Shown one piece after another: positions 1 through 9,212 of a stretch of 18,848 nt of DNA; the first letter of the stretch is position 1; each line of letters begins with the position of its first letter. Made by a program: the position numbers and the translations under genes. The DNA comes from an uncultured Collinsella sp. (GTDB taxonomy: Bacteria; Actinomycetota; Coriobacteriia; Coriobacteriales; Coriobacteriaceae). The notes beneath the pieces were generated by a model. It was not told the DNA's origin. It saw only the letters and a program-made list of their open reading frames with translations, and did no database searches. The stretch spans positions 1 to 18,848 of the forward strand of contig CAADUS010000140.1 in the NCBI GenBank assembly GCA_900752275.1, written 5' to 3'.

Positions 1-283
1 CGATTCGGGCCCGCTTTTGGGGTCTGCCGGAAACCCGGTGGTCAAAAAAGGTCAAATATGAGTACTGTTACCAGTTTAGTGGCAGCCAAATGGCCTTAAA
101 AATCGGTGCCAGCGGCCAAAAGTGCATCGATTTTCGTCCTTCAGAGTCGCGATCGGGCTCCAAACAAGGCGATTTTGCTGCTCTGGACTGGAAAATCGCT
201 GCTACTAATTTGGTGACAGTACTCATATTTGGCCTTTTTTGACCACCGGGTTTCCGGCAGGCCCCAAAAGCGGGCCCGAATCG
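1..283. repeat. Long imperfect inverted repeat (86-nt arms, 111-nt centre)
   Basis: The arm at 1-86 is matched by the reverse complement of 198-283 with no gaps and only about six mismatches, mostly C/T or A/G changes. The outer ends read CGATTCGGGCCCG and CGGGCCCGAATCG. The centre (87-197) has no convincing reading frame. The left arm begins at the first base of the window, so the element may continue upstream. A long palindrome beside the 3' end of a large gene fits a MITE-like or other non-coding hairpin repeat. I see no transposase and no clear target-site duplication, so the class stays open. The stretch 1-316 holds only this repeat and the terminator beside it. Confidence 0.85.
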
Positions 284-300
284 CTCGATCCGGGCCCGCT
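265..300 (-). terminator. Probable intrinsic terminator of the surface-protein gene
   Basis: Read on the minus strand, a hairpin starts 17 nt past the stop codon at 317. GCGGGCCCG (from 299) pairs with CGGGCCCGC (to 270), with extra ATCG/CGAT pairing inside, and TTTTGGGG follows. The U-run is short (four), so termination may be modest. One stem half lies inside the right arm of the 1-283 inverted repeat. Confidence 0.5.
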
Positions 301-316
301 GGGGACTGGCGCGCGA

Positions 317-3300
317 CTACGCGCGACGTTTCATGGCCCAAGCCAGCAGCAGAGCCGCCATGCCGGCAGCGAGCACGGCACCAGCCATGGCGTACTCGCT
401 GTCGCCGGACTCAGGCAACGTCTCCTTGCCAGCCTTCTTCTTAGGCTTGAAAGTCGTAGTCGTGGTCGTCGTGGCGGTCTGACCAGGAGCGGGCTTGGCA
501 GCCTCGGCAACGGTAAAGGTCGTCTCGGCCGTGCCCGTGGTCGAAACCACACCCAGCTTGTGCTCGCCCACGCCGAGCGTATTCAGGAAGCTCGCCTTGA
601 GCGTCACGATCGTAGAGCCCTCGGTGAGCTCGTAGTTCTCGGCCGCGACCTCCTTATCGTCAACCAGCACCTTCTGGAAGTACTTGAGCGGCGCGCTCGA
701 GCGGAAGCTCAGGTCCTTGGCGGCGTCGATCACCATCGTCTGGCCCTTGCCGTCGATGATCTCGGGTGCCAGAATCGCGATTTCCTCGGACTTGCCCTTC
801 TCACCGCAAACAGTGCACTCCTGGTGCTTCTCGCCCTTGGCCTCAACGGTCGCCGGCTTGTCGATGACCCACTCAAAGGTATGCTCGGCCTTGTCGAGAA
901 CTTCGCCGCAGCGGCAGACATGCCAGTGGTTCTTGGCGTCGTGTGCCCAGCCGGAGCCGTCGGGCTCGTGCTTGAGGATACCCTCGACCGTCACATTCAC
1001 GTCGCCCTCGACATCCTTGAGCTCATAGGTGCCCTTGGCGGAAAGCTTAACGGACGTGCCGTTGACCTTGACGGCGTAGTCCTTACCCGCAAAATACGCG
1101 CTGTCGATGCTCATGGTGAGCGTTGCAGTCCCGTGCCAATCGAGCTCGGCTGCCGTCGAGCTGAGCGCGTAGCCCACCTGATTGCTCGGCAGCGTCACGA
1201 CCAGCTTGGGGCCGGCCGCCACGGTAACCTCGGTGGCGGAAGAGGCGTCGTAGTTAGTCTTGGCCTGGTAGCGCACCTCATACGTGCCGGCGGCAAGACC
1301 CGTAAGCTCGGCCGTGCCCTCGCCCACCGCCTGATACTCGGCGGCACCCTTGGCGCGCCACTCCATCGTCGCGTCGACGCCCGTGACCTTGCCGTCACGC
1401 TTGCCGCTCACGGTCTCGGCCGCAGCCTGGACCACCGGCGCACCCTGCGCGGCGTTCGTGATAGAGAAGTCGCACGTAAGACCCTCAGTCGGAAGCGCGT
1501 AGTTGCCCGCGGCCTTGCCCGTCAGTGCGGTGAGGTTCGCCTGGTACGAATCGCCGGCCTCGACCTGGGAGCCCTCGACGGTCGCGCCAAGGTCATCCTT
1601 GTCGATGACGTTGCCGAGCGTTGCTTCGGGGCAGTGCTCCTCGCCGTCGTAGACAAACTCGGTAGTTCCCCACTTCACAGTGAGCACGCGCTGGTTGATG
1701 GTGAACACGCCATCAATGAACGTAATGTTGTAGTTGGGGTTCGCGCCCTCAGGCTGCGTCAGTTGCAGAGCATGGCCGCCATCACGCACGTTGTCGCTAT
1801 CTTCGCGATCGATCTCGATGCCCTGAAGCGTTTCGCCCGCGACGAGTTTGCCAGAAGTGACATCCCACGTAAACACGGGGTCAGCCTCGCCGTAGGTCTT
1901 GGAAGCGTCCTGGGCGGTGACCGTAATCGCGCACGGCTTGACCTCGAGCGTGACCTCACCCTCGGCGGTCGCACCGTCAATCGTCACCTGGTAAGCAACG
2001 GTCAGCGTGCCAACGTCGCGGATCTTGGGGGCCTCGGGGGACCAGTTCTTGCCGTCGGTGCTGTACTTTGCCGTTGCGCCCTTGGGCAGACTCGTCGCAT
2101 CAACTGTGTGATAGTCGCCGTCGTACTCGTCGGAGTAGCCAACGATGGCGGCAGCCGGAATCTCGACCTCGGCCAGCTTGTGACCGCAGACCTTGCACTC
2201 CTGTTGCTTGGAGCCCTTCTCGGTTGCCGTGGGGGCCTTGACGACGACCCACTCAAAGTCGTGCTTGGCCTCGTCAATCTTGTCACCACAGGCGCACTTA
2301 TGCCAATGCGTGCTGTCGTCGGAGAGCCACTCATCGTTCACGGCCTCGTGCTTGCGCACGCCCTCGACGGTGACGACGAGGTCGCTCTCGGCGTTCTGGA
2401 CGGTGAACTCGCCACGCGCGTCGGGCGTCACAACGGCATTGTTGACCTTGACGGCGTAAGAGTCGTTGTCAGTAAAGTAGCCGCTCTCGATGCCGACCGT
2501 GAGGGTGGTTGATCCATGCCAGTCAAGCTCGCCCGGGTTCGCCGTGATCGTATAGCCGACCTGCTTGGCAGGCAGCGTCACGACGAGCTTGCCGCCGGCA
2601 TTAACGGTAACCTCGGTGGCGGAGGAGGCATCATGGTCGCTATCGGCGCGGTAGCGCACCTCGTACGTGCCGACAGCGCAACCCGCAATCTCAGTCACGC
2701 CTTCGGGCACGCCCCGATACTCGCCAGAGTCCTTGGCGCGCCACTCCATCATAGCGTCGACGCCCGTGATCTTACCGTCGGACTTGCCACTCACAGTCTC
2801 GGCCGTGGCCTGGACCTTCGGCGCGCCCTGGGGCGCCTTCTTGATGGAGAACTCGCACGTCAGACCTTCGGCGGGAAGCTTGTAGTTACCCGCGTCGTCG
2901 CCCGTCAGCTCGGTGATTTTCGCCGTGTAGGTGCCAGCCTTGACTTTGGCGCCGTCAACACACGCGGAGAGATCGTCATCGCCGACAACGTTGTGGAGCT
3001 TCGCTTGGGGACAGTGCTCCTCGCCGTCGTAGGTGAACTCAATAGTGGTGTCCCACGTTACGGCGAGCTCGCGTTTGCTGATTGTAAAGGTGCCATCCTT
3101 GAACGTGATCTTGTAGTTGGAGTTGGCGCCCTCAGGCTGCGTCAGGCGCAGAGCATAACCTCCGTCGCGTACGGCATCGCAATCTTCGCGCTCAATCTCA
3201 ATACCCTGAAGGCTCTCGCCCTCAACGAGCTCGCCAGAAGTGACGTCATACGTAAACTTGGGATCGTCCTCACCATAGGTCTTGGAGGCGTCCTGCGCCG

Positions 3301-6300
3301 CGACCGTTATCGCACGCGGTTTGACCTCAAGCGTCACCTTGCCGTCGACCGCCGTGCCGTCGATCGTGACGCGATAGTCGACCGTCACACTGCCGGCATC
3401 CTTGATGCTGGGCGCAACGCTCGTCCAGCCGCCGTCAGCAGCCTTGTATTCAACGACGGAACCTTCGGGCAGCGCCGAGGCGTCGACAGAGTGGTCCTTG
3501 CCGTCATATTTGCCCGAATAGCCCTTAACAGCCAGGGCCGGAATCTCTACCGCGCCCGACTCATGGCCGCACACGGAGCACGTACCATGTTTGGAGCCGG
3601 TCTCGGTAACCGTCGGCTGTTTGTCGATTGTCCATTCGTACGCATGTTCGGCGTACATCTTAATTGTGATGGTCTCTTTATTGCCGGCAGTGTCCGTAGC
3701 CACGATTACATGCTCGGCACCGGCGTCGCTCTCAGCAGCCTTAGCCGTGTACTTTCCGTCCTTGCCAGCCGTGAGCTCCTTGCCGTTATCGGTAACCGCC
3801 ACCGTCTCGTCGCGGTCATCGAACACGTCAAACGAAACGCTCTCGCAGCAGGCATCGCCTTCGAAGAGGTCATAAATGGTGGGGGCGTAAGTGTCCACGT
3901 AGGTATAACGTTCTTCATCCCATTTGCCGTTGCAAACCCTGCAGACCTTTTGACGAACACCATCGGCCTCAGGCGTGGCGGGCGTAACGATCTCGTATTT
4001 CCACCTGCAGGGCTGGCGCTCCTGAGTCTTCTTACAATACTTGCAGGCCTTAACGTGGCCACCTTCGCCATTCGGCTTCCAGGCAGCGTTGTCGGCAACG
4101 GTATGGGGACCCGGCTCGATCTTGACCTCGGTATCGGCCGACACATTGTGGTTGTTATCCTCGGCATAGCGGACGCAGTACGTTCCCGACGTCGTAAGCC
4201 CGGTCAGTTTACCGTCAGACGTTATCTTCTGGTAGCTCCCGCTCGACCCGCGACGGTATTCCATCGCCTTGGTCACGCCCGAGATAGAACCGTCCTTGCT
4301 GCTGCACGTGGTCCAATTATTGCCCACGAGCCCAGCCGGCGCTTCCTGGTCTGCCTTGGAAATCTTCACGGTCGCTTGGCCCGTAACGGTCAGGTAGTCG
4401 GAAGCCGTCACACGGTAACGGGTCGTGTACTCGGCCGCATTGCGATAGGTCGGCTTTTTCGTCGTCCAATCGCCACCCTCTTCGCAGTACTCGATCTTCA
4501 TATCCGCCGGCTGGGGGTCATTCTTGACGTTGACCGTAATGCCGTGCTCTTTGCCGTCATAGGCGCCCTCAAAGCCAGTGACCTCAAGGTCAAAGCGCGA
4601 AACATCAACGATCTCCCACTTGAGCGTCAGAACACTTGTGGTGCCGCCATCGGTCGTGAAGTTGCCCTTACCGATGACAATGCACTCGTATTGCCCTGGC
4701 TCGGTCTGCTTCAGTCCGGATTCACTTCGAGCGCTGAGCTCGTAATCCTTGCCCTCAACGAGATCAACCCACTCACCGGCACCGTTTTTGAACTTTGCAC
4801 TTTCGACGACAGGCTGATGCTCCTTGCCGTCATAGGCATACTTGCCCGCGCCCTTGCCGCCGTCTTTAAGGGTGAACTGGTAGGATTGACCCCTAACCAG
4901 GCGACGCGGCGAAATCTCAAAGGCCTTCTTGCCCTCGAGCGTCTGACCAGAGGCAGTCTTAAAGCTCGTGACGACATAGTAGTAGCCAGCGTCCGCCGGA
5001 GCATCCTTGAGCTTGGTGCCGTTTTTATATGCCTCGGCGTCCGCCTGGGACTTGCACTGATACCACGTGAATTCATCGCTGGCCGTCACGCCCATCTGCT
5101 CTAGATTCCACGCGCCGTCCTTATTCAAAGCAATCTTTACCGGGCAACCGTCATAGACAAGTTCGGTGCTCTGAGAGCTCGTTGCCTTGGACATGGAGAG
5201 CTCATACGTGGCCCTCAGGTACTTTTTGGGCTCACCGCTCTCGTCCTTGCCATATTCGCACTCGCTGTTGCGGAACGGGCCCACGCACGAAGCGCGAACG
5301 CCCAAACCGTCAGCCTCAACGTTCCACTTGTGCTGGTGGATGGTCTCGCGGAAGGTGAGGTCGCCGTTAAGGTTCACGACCTCGTACTTGTCGGAGTTGT
5401 CGTCGTTCTCGGACGAGCCGTCTGGCACAACGCCTTCGATCTTGTTGGATTCGCAGGTGCCAAGGACACGCGACTTTACGCCATTACTGTCCGCAGTCTC
5501 CTCAATCGAGATCCAAACATTGTCTCCAAAGCCTCCGCGTACGGAGAAGTCAGACGCGATATTCAGCGCCGGGACGTTGGCATCGACACTCTTTTTCTTC
5601 GGGACATACAGGCTCTTGGCGGTTCCCGTAGCCTTATCAGCTTCAGTGTACTTGTCGCCATAATTAGTATCGTCGGCGTGGCTGTTCTTCCAGTAGCTCG
5701 CGATTTCCGGCGATCCGTTAAGGGTAAGGGTTCCGGCAGCGTATACCACGCACGTATTGCCGCGCGCGCCATAGCGAGAAATTTCGCCGCCGTTTATGTT
5801 GCAGCGAGCGCTTCGTGCAACATTAAGGGCATCGACTGTCAAAGTGTTGTCGGCCGAGCTCGAACGCGTGCTGTGGAAGTTGCTCATCTTGCAGTCGTTG
5901 AGGTTGACCGTAGCGTTGGTGACGCCCATCACGCCTGCGACAGCATAGGTATTAAGGACAGAAGAATTAGCAAAATAACGAGCCGCTTCGACTGAGCTGT
6001 AACTATTGTTCGTCTGCCTGACGCCCACGTTCTCCCCATTGCTGCCAGTGAAGCTGCAATTGTTGAACGTCGCCGTCAACTTTGCGACAGCGCTTCCGTC
6101 TTTGGGCATCTTGAAGCTGCTGTTGCCATCAACGGAAACAGCGCCATTAAAGTCTCCGGACGTATCGTAGAACACACAATCGGTAAAAGTCGCTGCGAAG
6201 GGCTTGGTGTTGCCGCCAGTCGTATCCCGGCCCTCACGGAAGAGATGCACGGGGACGGCATACTCTTGAGCATTGCCCGCCACTGCACCCGATTTGCCAA

Positions 6301-6955
6301 CATAGCCTTGGACCTTCAGTTTTTCGAACTTGGCAGTCAACTCGCCCTCGGTGCTACCCAAGGAAATCGCAGGTACCTTTTGCTCGTACTTGCTGCCATA
6401 CGAGAGAATGAAGTTCTGCGAGCCGTCGCCAACCCCCAGGCTAACCGAGATGTCGCCCGATGCCTTTTTGTAGCCACCGCTGTAATAGCGGTCGGTTAAA
6501 AAGCCGCTTACGGACTCAAATTGCTTTTGGTTTCTATGGAAGCTGACGCACGGATTGTTGACACCGATGAACTCGATATTGCTACCCTGTTTGATGTTGA
6601 ACAGCCATCGAGTTTGCTCAACCCGCCAGTTAGTCTTATCGTTCACGTAGACCGTGCCATCGATGTAGATCCTCACAGGATTAATCCGGGACGCATCCGG
6701 CGCGTCGATGGTGTAACCCGAAGATGGCGTGACCTCACCCTCAGCCGTCTTAAGTACGTAACTGCCCGGCTCGGTGATTTGGACGGGTTCGTTGTTGGCC
6801 TGCGTAAGCGGCAGCACCTCCGCCTTCACCCCGTCGGGCATGACCTGCGTCTCGGCGCTTGCCACCGCCGGCGTCGCCACGAGCGCGCATGCCACGGTTG
6901 CGATACCCAGCAGACGCGTCAACACGGCGCGCATCCCCATCTTCTTCTCCTTCAT
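317..6955 (-). CDS. Giant LPXTG-type cell-wall-anchored surface protein with MBG/YDG-type repeats
   Basis: Predicted 2212-residue secreted protein anchored to peptidoglycan by sortase. Residues 1-34 form a signal peptide (basic start, hydrophobic core, AVASA before E35). The C-terminus has a Thr run, a Lys-rich stretch, LPESG at 2180-2184, a hydrophobic helix and the tail KRRA. Residues ~35-550 are rich in Asn, Ser, Thr and Gly and could form a beta-helix (inference). From ~690 on there are YDGKEH/YDGEEH domains and MBG-type domains with the DASKTYGE motif. CxxCG pairs and HWHKCACG-like segments recur, as in gut bacterial surface proteins. Two ~460-residue units (1104-1564, 1565-2024) are tandem copies, and a third begins at 2025. 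The start at 6955 has AAGGGAG seven bases upstream. The role is probably adhesion or host/mucus contact, but no ligand can be named. It is divergent from a two-component system. Confidence 0.9.
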   Translation of the reverse strand: MKEKKMGMRAVLTRLLGIATVACALVATPAVASAETQVMPDGVKAEVLPLTQANNEPVQITEPGSYVLKTAEGEVTPSSGYTIDAPDASRINPVRIYIDGTVYVNDKTNWRVEQTRWLFNIKQGSNIEFIGVNNPCVSFHRNQKQFESVSGFLTDRYYSGGYKKASGDISVSLGVGDGSQNFILSYGSKYEQKVPAISLGSTEGELTAKFEKLKVQGYVGKSGAVAGNAQEYAVPVHLFREGRDTTGGNTKPFAATFTDCVFYDTSGDFNGAVSVDGNSSFKMPKDGSAVAKLTATFNNCSFTGSNGENVGVRQTNNSYSSVEAARYFANSSVLNTYAVAGVMGVTNATVNLNDCKMSNFHSTRSSSADNTLTVDALNVARSARCNINGGEISRYGARGNTCVVYAAGTLTLNGSPEIASYWKNSHADDTNYGDKYTEADKATGTAKSLYVPKKKSVDANVPALNIASDFSVRGGFGDNVWISIEETADSNGVKSRVLGTCESNKIEGVVPDGSSENDDNSDKYEVVNLNGDLTFRETIHQHKWNVEADGLGVRASCVGPFRNSECEYGKDESGEPKKYLRATYELSMSKATSSQSTELVYDGCPVKIALNKDGAWNLEQMGVTASDEFTWYQCKSQADAEAYKNGTKLKDAPADAGYYYVVTSFKTASGQTLEGKKAFEISPRRLVRGQSYQFTLKDGGKGAGKYAYDGKEHQPVVESAKFKNGAGEWVDLVEGKDYELSARSESGLKQTEPGQYECIVIGKGNFTTDGGTTSVLTLKWEIVDVSRFDLEVTGFEGAYDGKEHGITVNVKNDPQPADMKIEYCEEGGDWTTKKPTYRNAAEYTTRYRVTASDYLTVTGQATVKISKADQEAPAGLVGNNWTTCSSKDGSISGVTKAMEYRRGSSGSYQKITSDGKLTGLTTSGTYCVRYAEDNNHNVSADTEVKIEPGPHTVADNAAWKPNGEGGHVKACKYCKKTQERQPCRWKYEIVTPATPEADGVRQKVCRVCNGKWDEERYTYVDTYAPTIYDLFEGDACCESVSFDVFDDRDETVAVTDNGKELTAGKDGKYTAKAAESDAGAEHVIVATDTAGNKETITIKMYAEHAYEWTIDKQPTVTETGSKHGTCSVCGHESGAVEIPALAVKGYSGKYDGKDHSVDASALPEGSVVEYKAADGGWTSVAPSIKDAGSVTVDYRVTIDGTAVDGKVTLEVKPRAITVAAQDASKTYGEDDPKFTYDVTSGELVEGESLQGIEIEREDCDAVRDGGYALRLTQPEGANSNYKITFKDGTFTISKRELAVTWDTTIEFTYDGEEHCPQAKLHNVVGDDDLSACVDGAKVKAGTYTAKITELTGDDAGNYKLPAEGLTCEFSIKKAPQGAPKVQATAETVSGKSDGKITGVDAMMEWRAKDSGEYRGVPEGVTEIAGCAVGTYEVRYRADSDHDASSATEVTVNAGGKLVVTLPAKQVGYTITANPGELDWHGSTTLTVGIESGYFTDNDSYAVKVNNAVVTPDARGEFTVQNAESDLVVTVEGVRKHEAVNDEWLSDDSTHWHKCACGDKIDEAKHDFEWVVVKAPTATEKGSKQQECKVCGHKLAEVEIPAAAIVGYSDEYDGDYHTVDATSLPKGATAKYSTDGKNWSPEAPKIRDVGTLTVAYQVTIDGATAEGEVTLEVKPCAITVTAQDASKTYGEADPVFTWDVTSGKLVAGETLQGIEIDREDSDNVRDGGHALQLTQPEGANPNYNITFIDGVFTINQRVLTVKWGTTEFVYDGEEHCPEATLGNVIDKDDLGATVEGSQVEAGDSYQANLTALTGKAAGNYALPTEGLTCDFSITNAAQGAPVVQAAAETVSGKRDGKVTGVDATMEWRAKGAAEYQAVGEGTAELTGLAAGTYEVRYQAKTNYDASSATEVTVAAGPKLVVTLPSNQVGYALSSTAAELDWHGTATLTMSIDSAYFAGKDYAVKVNGTSVKLSAKGTYELKDVEGDVNVTVEGILKHEPDGSGWAHDAKNHWHVCRCGEVLDKAEHTFEWVIDKPATVEAKGEKHQECTVCGEKGKSEEIAILAPEIIDGKGQTMVIDAAKDLSFRSSAPLKYFQKVLVDDKEVAAENYELTEGSTIVTLKASFLNTLGVGEHKLGVVSTTGTAETTFTVAEAAKPAPGQTATTTTTTTFKPKKKAGKETLPESGDSEYAMAGAVLAAGMAALLLAWAMKRRA
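869..3646 (-). repeat. Tandem ~1.38 kb coding repeats within the surface-protein gene
   Basis: Equivalent codons for the H-x-F/Y-E-W motif lie at 3632-3646, 2249-2263 and 869-883, giving periods of 1383 and 1380 bp. Each unit runs in the same order: a CxxCG pair, a YDG-like domain, an MBG domain with DASKTYGE, a YDGEEHCP domain, a VSGK-DGK-TGVDA segment and a HWH-C-CG motif. The third unit is only a start (to about residue 2062). The two full copies have clearly diverged, so the duplication is not recent. Confidence 0.85.
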
Positions 6956-7035
6956 CGTTCAGCTCCCTTACCCCTATGCTTTCGCGATGTCCGATATCGC
7001 TTGGCGCGGCCGGCATGGTCCCTCGCCAGCCGCCA

Positions 7036-7090
7036 GTTCAAATTGACATATATATCCATCTGGTATTGTGCAACCGCATGTTTTGACACC
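7036..7090. promoter_or_regulatory. AT-rich island with candidate divergent promoters
   Basis: This is the only AT-rich stretch between the divergent surface-protein and regulator genes. Plus strand: TTGACA at 7043-7048 and an extended -10 TGGTATTGT at 7061-7069 (15-bp spacer); a second TTGACA sits at 7083-7088. Minus strand: TTGCAC (7073-7068) and TATGTC (7050-7045) with a 17-bp spacer. The two promoters would overlap. All matches are imperfect and judged by eye. Confidence 0.35.
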
Positions 7091-7194
7091 CTGCCGCTCG
7101 GCGCGAGTTGCGTACCGTGGGGCGCAAACGGAACGCACCCCCGCGGGTGGCGCGTGCACGATGTGGCAAAATCGAGGTACTAAGGGGGCCCAAT

Positions 7195-7917
7195 ATGCTC
7201 AGAATCATCGCCTGCGACGACGACGTCGCCTTTCTAGATAACCTGCACCGCATGATCAACCGCTGGTCTGCCGAGACGGGCACGGCGGTCGATGTTGCAC
7301 TCGTTACGCGCGGCGAGGACCTGCTGGCACGCCATGCCGCATCGCGCGCCGACATTATCATGCTCGACATGATCATGCCGCTCGTCAACGGCATGGACAC
7401 CGCCCGCGAGCTGCGCCAATCCGATACCGCCGTGCGCTTGGTGTTTCTGACCTCATCGCCCGAGTTCGCGCTTGAGTCCTACGAGGTCCGCGCCTTCGAC
7501 TACCTGCTCAAACCCGTGACCTACGAGCGCGTGGCGCAACTGCTCGACGAGCTGTCGAGCCTGCGTCCGGCAACGATCGACGAACTCGTCATCAAGACGT
7601 CCTTTGGCTACCATGCCCTGCGCCTATCCGATATCGAATATGCCGAGGCTCGCAACAAGCACGTGGTCTTCCACCTGCGCGATGGCCGCGATATCGAGGC
7701 GCTCGAGCCGTTCCGCAGCATCGAGGACCGGCTGGCCCAAAACGCGACCTTCTTTAAGTGCCACCGCAGCTACCAGGTCAATCTGCGCAACATCGACCAC
7801 TTCAATCGCACGGAAATCGTCATGCGCTCGGGCGTGTGCATACCGCTCGCGCGCAGCTGCAAGCAGGGATTCCAAGACGCCTACTTTGCGGTGCGGTTCG
7901 AGGGCGGGAGACGCTGA
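7195..7917 (+). CDS. LytTR-family response regulator
   Basis: A 240-residue DNA-binding response regulator of the AgrA/LytR type. The N-terminal receiver domain (~1-120) has the acidic pocket D8-D9-D10, phosphoacceptor D58 in MLDMIMP, conserved T86 and K106 in LLKP. A LytTR domain follows (~130-235), with the typical FFKCHRSYQVNL segment. The start at 7195 is chosen because AAGGGGG lies six bases upstream (7182-7188). An in-frame extension to 7108 has no such site. The stop overlaps the kinase start (TGATG), so the two are probably translationally coupled. Regulators of this class typically control surface proteins, bacteriocins or quorum sensing. The divergent surface-protein gene is the obvious local target, but that is inference. 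Confidence 0.92.
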   Translation: MLRIIACDDDVAFLDNLHRMINRWSAETGTAVDVALVTRGEDLLARHAASRADIIMLDMIMPLVNGMDTARELRQSDTAVRLVFLTSSPEFALESYEVRAFDYLLKPVTYERVAQLLDELSSLRPATIDELVIKTSFGYHALRLSDIEYAEARNKHVVFHLRDGRDIEALEPFRSIEDRLAQNATFFKCHRSYQVNLRNIDHFNRTEIVMRSGVCIPLARSCKQGFQDAYFAVRFEGGRR

Positions 7918-9194
7918 TGCTTTCCTCGGCAGAACTGGTACTTTGGGCAATCCACCATGCGACGACGTTGCTCTTTGGCGTCTTTGCCTCGGCGGCGCTG
8001 TGCGGTGTCGAGATCAACGGCCGCCATTCGCTCGAGCTGGTGGGGGTCGGCGCCGTAACCGGATGTGCATTCGGCCTCGCCAATGCCGTCGGCGGCGAGC
8101 TTTTCGCCCGACAGGCCTATCCGCTCGTCGTGCATCTGCCGCTTGTCGTCTACCTGTGCGTACGCTATCGCCTGAGTCCGCTGCTCGCCATCCTGGGCGT
8201 TACCAGTGCCTACCTGAGCTGCCAGTTTAGCAACTGGATGGGCATCGCCGCATTCGCCGCCACCGATTCGCAGGTCGCGTACTACGTGGCACGCATCATC
8301 ACCACGCTCGGCGTCTTTGCCGTCTTGCTGCATTGGGCAAGCGACATTGGCCTCCGCCTAGCGATCAAAAGCCCCACCGAGCTGGAGATTCTGCTCATCC
8401 TGCCGCTCGTCTACTACATCTTCGACTACGCCACCAACGTCTATACCACGCTCTTCCACTCGGGCTCGGTGGTAACCGTTGAGTTTTTGGCGTTCGCCCT
8501 CTGTGCCTTCTACCTTATGTTTCTTGCCGTCTACCTGCGCGAATACGAGGCAAAGGAAATCGCCGAGCGCGAGCGCTGGATGCTCGCGACCCGCGACAGC
8601 GCGGCCATCAAAGAGCTCGAAGCCTGGCGCCAGTCCGGACGCGAGCTCTCGGTTCTCCGTCACGACATGCGCCACTACCTGCGCGGTCTAGCGGCCCTGA
8701 TCGAAGAGGGTCACACCGATGAGGCGCTCGAGCGCATCGACGCGCTCTGCGAGACCAACGACCGCACCGCCGTGCGCCGCTACTGCGCCAACGAAACGGT
8801 CAACATTGCGCTCTCGTCGCTTTCCGCGGACATCAACGCGCACGGCATTACCGCCGACCTGCGCGCCGCCGTACCCGAAACCGTCCACGTGGGCGATGTC
8901 GATCTGTTCAGTGTGGTATCGAACGCCCTGGACAATGCCATCGCCGCGGCGAGCGCCGCCCCCGAAGGCAAGCGGTTTGTCGACCTGGACCTTCGCTACG
9001 AAGACGGTCATCTTCTACTGCTGGTTTCCAACACGTTTGGCCGTGCGCCGCACATGGTCGATGGCATGCCCGTGGCTCAGCACACTGGGCACGGCTTTGG
9101 CACCAAGAGCATTATGCTTGCCGGCGAGCGCATGAACGGCAACTGCCAGTTCCGCATTAATGGCGACCGGTTTGAGCTGCGCGCCGTGATGTAG
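7917..9194 (+). CDS. GHKL sensor histidine kinase (AgrC/ComD-like) with N-terminal membrane domain
   Basis: A 425-residue sensor kinase. Residues ~1-210 contain about six hydrophobic segments, forming a membrane sensor. A short charged helix (~212-245) leads to the phosphorylation site H249 in RHDMRHYL, the pattern of the HPK10/AgrC class. The GHKL ATPase domain follows, with the N-box SNALDNAIAAA (N336, N340) and a G-box-like HGFGTKSIM (~392-400). The start at 7917 overlaps the regulator stop by one base; the regulator's coding end would have to supply its ribosome signal. It partners the upstream LytTR regulator. The stimulus is unknown, and I see no small peptide-precursor gene beside it. 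The gene ends 18 bp before the convergent gene at 9213. Confidence 0.92.
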   Translation: MLSSAELVLWAIHHATTLLFGVFASAALCGVEINGRHSLELVGVGAVTGCAFGLANAVGGELFARQAYPLVVHLPLVVYLCVRYRLSPLLAILGVTSAYLSCQFSNWMGIAAFAATDSQVAYYVARIITTLGVFAVLLHWASDIGLRLAIKSPTELEILLILPLVYYIFDYATNVYTTLFHSGSVVTVEFLAFALCAFYLMFLAVYLREYEAKEIAERERWMLATRDSAAIKELEAWRQSGRELSVLRHDMRHYLRGLAALIEEGHTDEALERIDALCETNDRTAVRRYCANETVNIALSSLSADINAHGITADLRAAVPETVHVGDVDLFSVVSNALDNAIAAASAAPEGKRFVDLDLRYEDGHLLLLVSNTFGRAPHMVDGMPVAQHTGHGFGTKSIMLAGERMNGNCQFRINGDRFELRAVM

Positions 9195-9212
9195 GGGCTG
9201 CCGCCAGCCTCG

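Noticed and set aside
239..5104. A very long plus-strand open frame opposite the surface-protein gene, interrupted by one stop at 2510-2512
   Set aside because: It lies exactly in codon register with the minus-strand gene. In that register stops need TTA, CTA or TCA sense codons, which this GC-rich gene avoids. It has no ribosome site, domain or protein-like composition.
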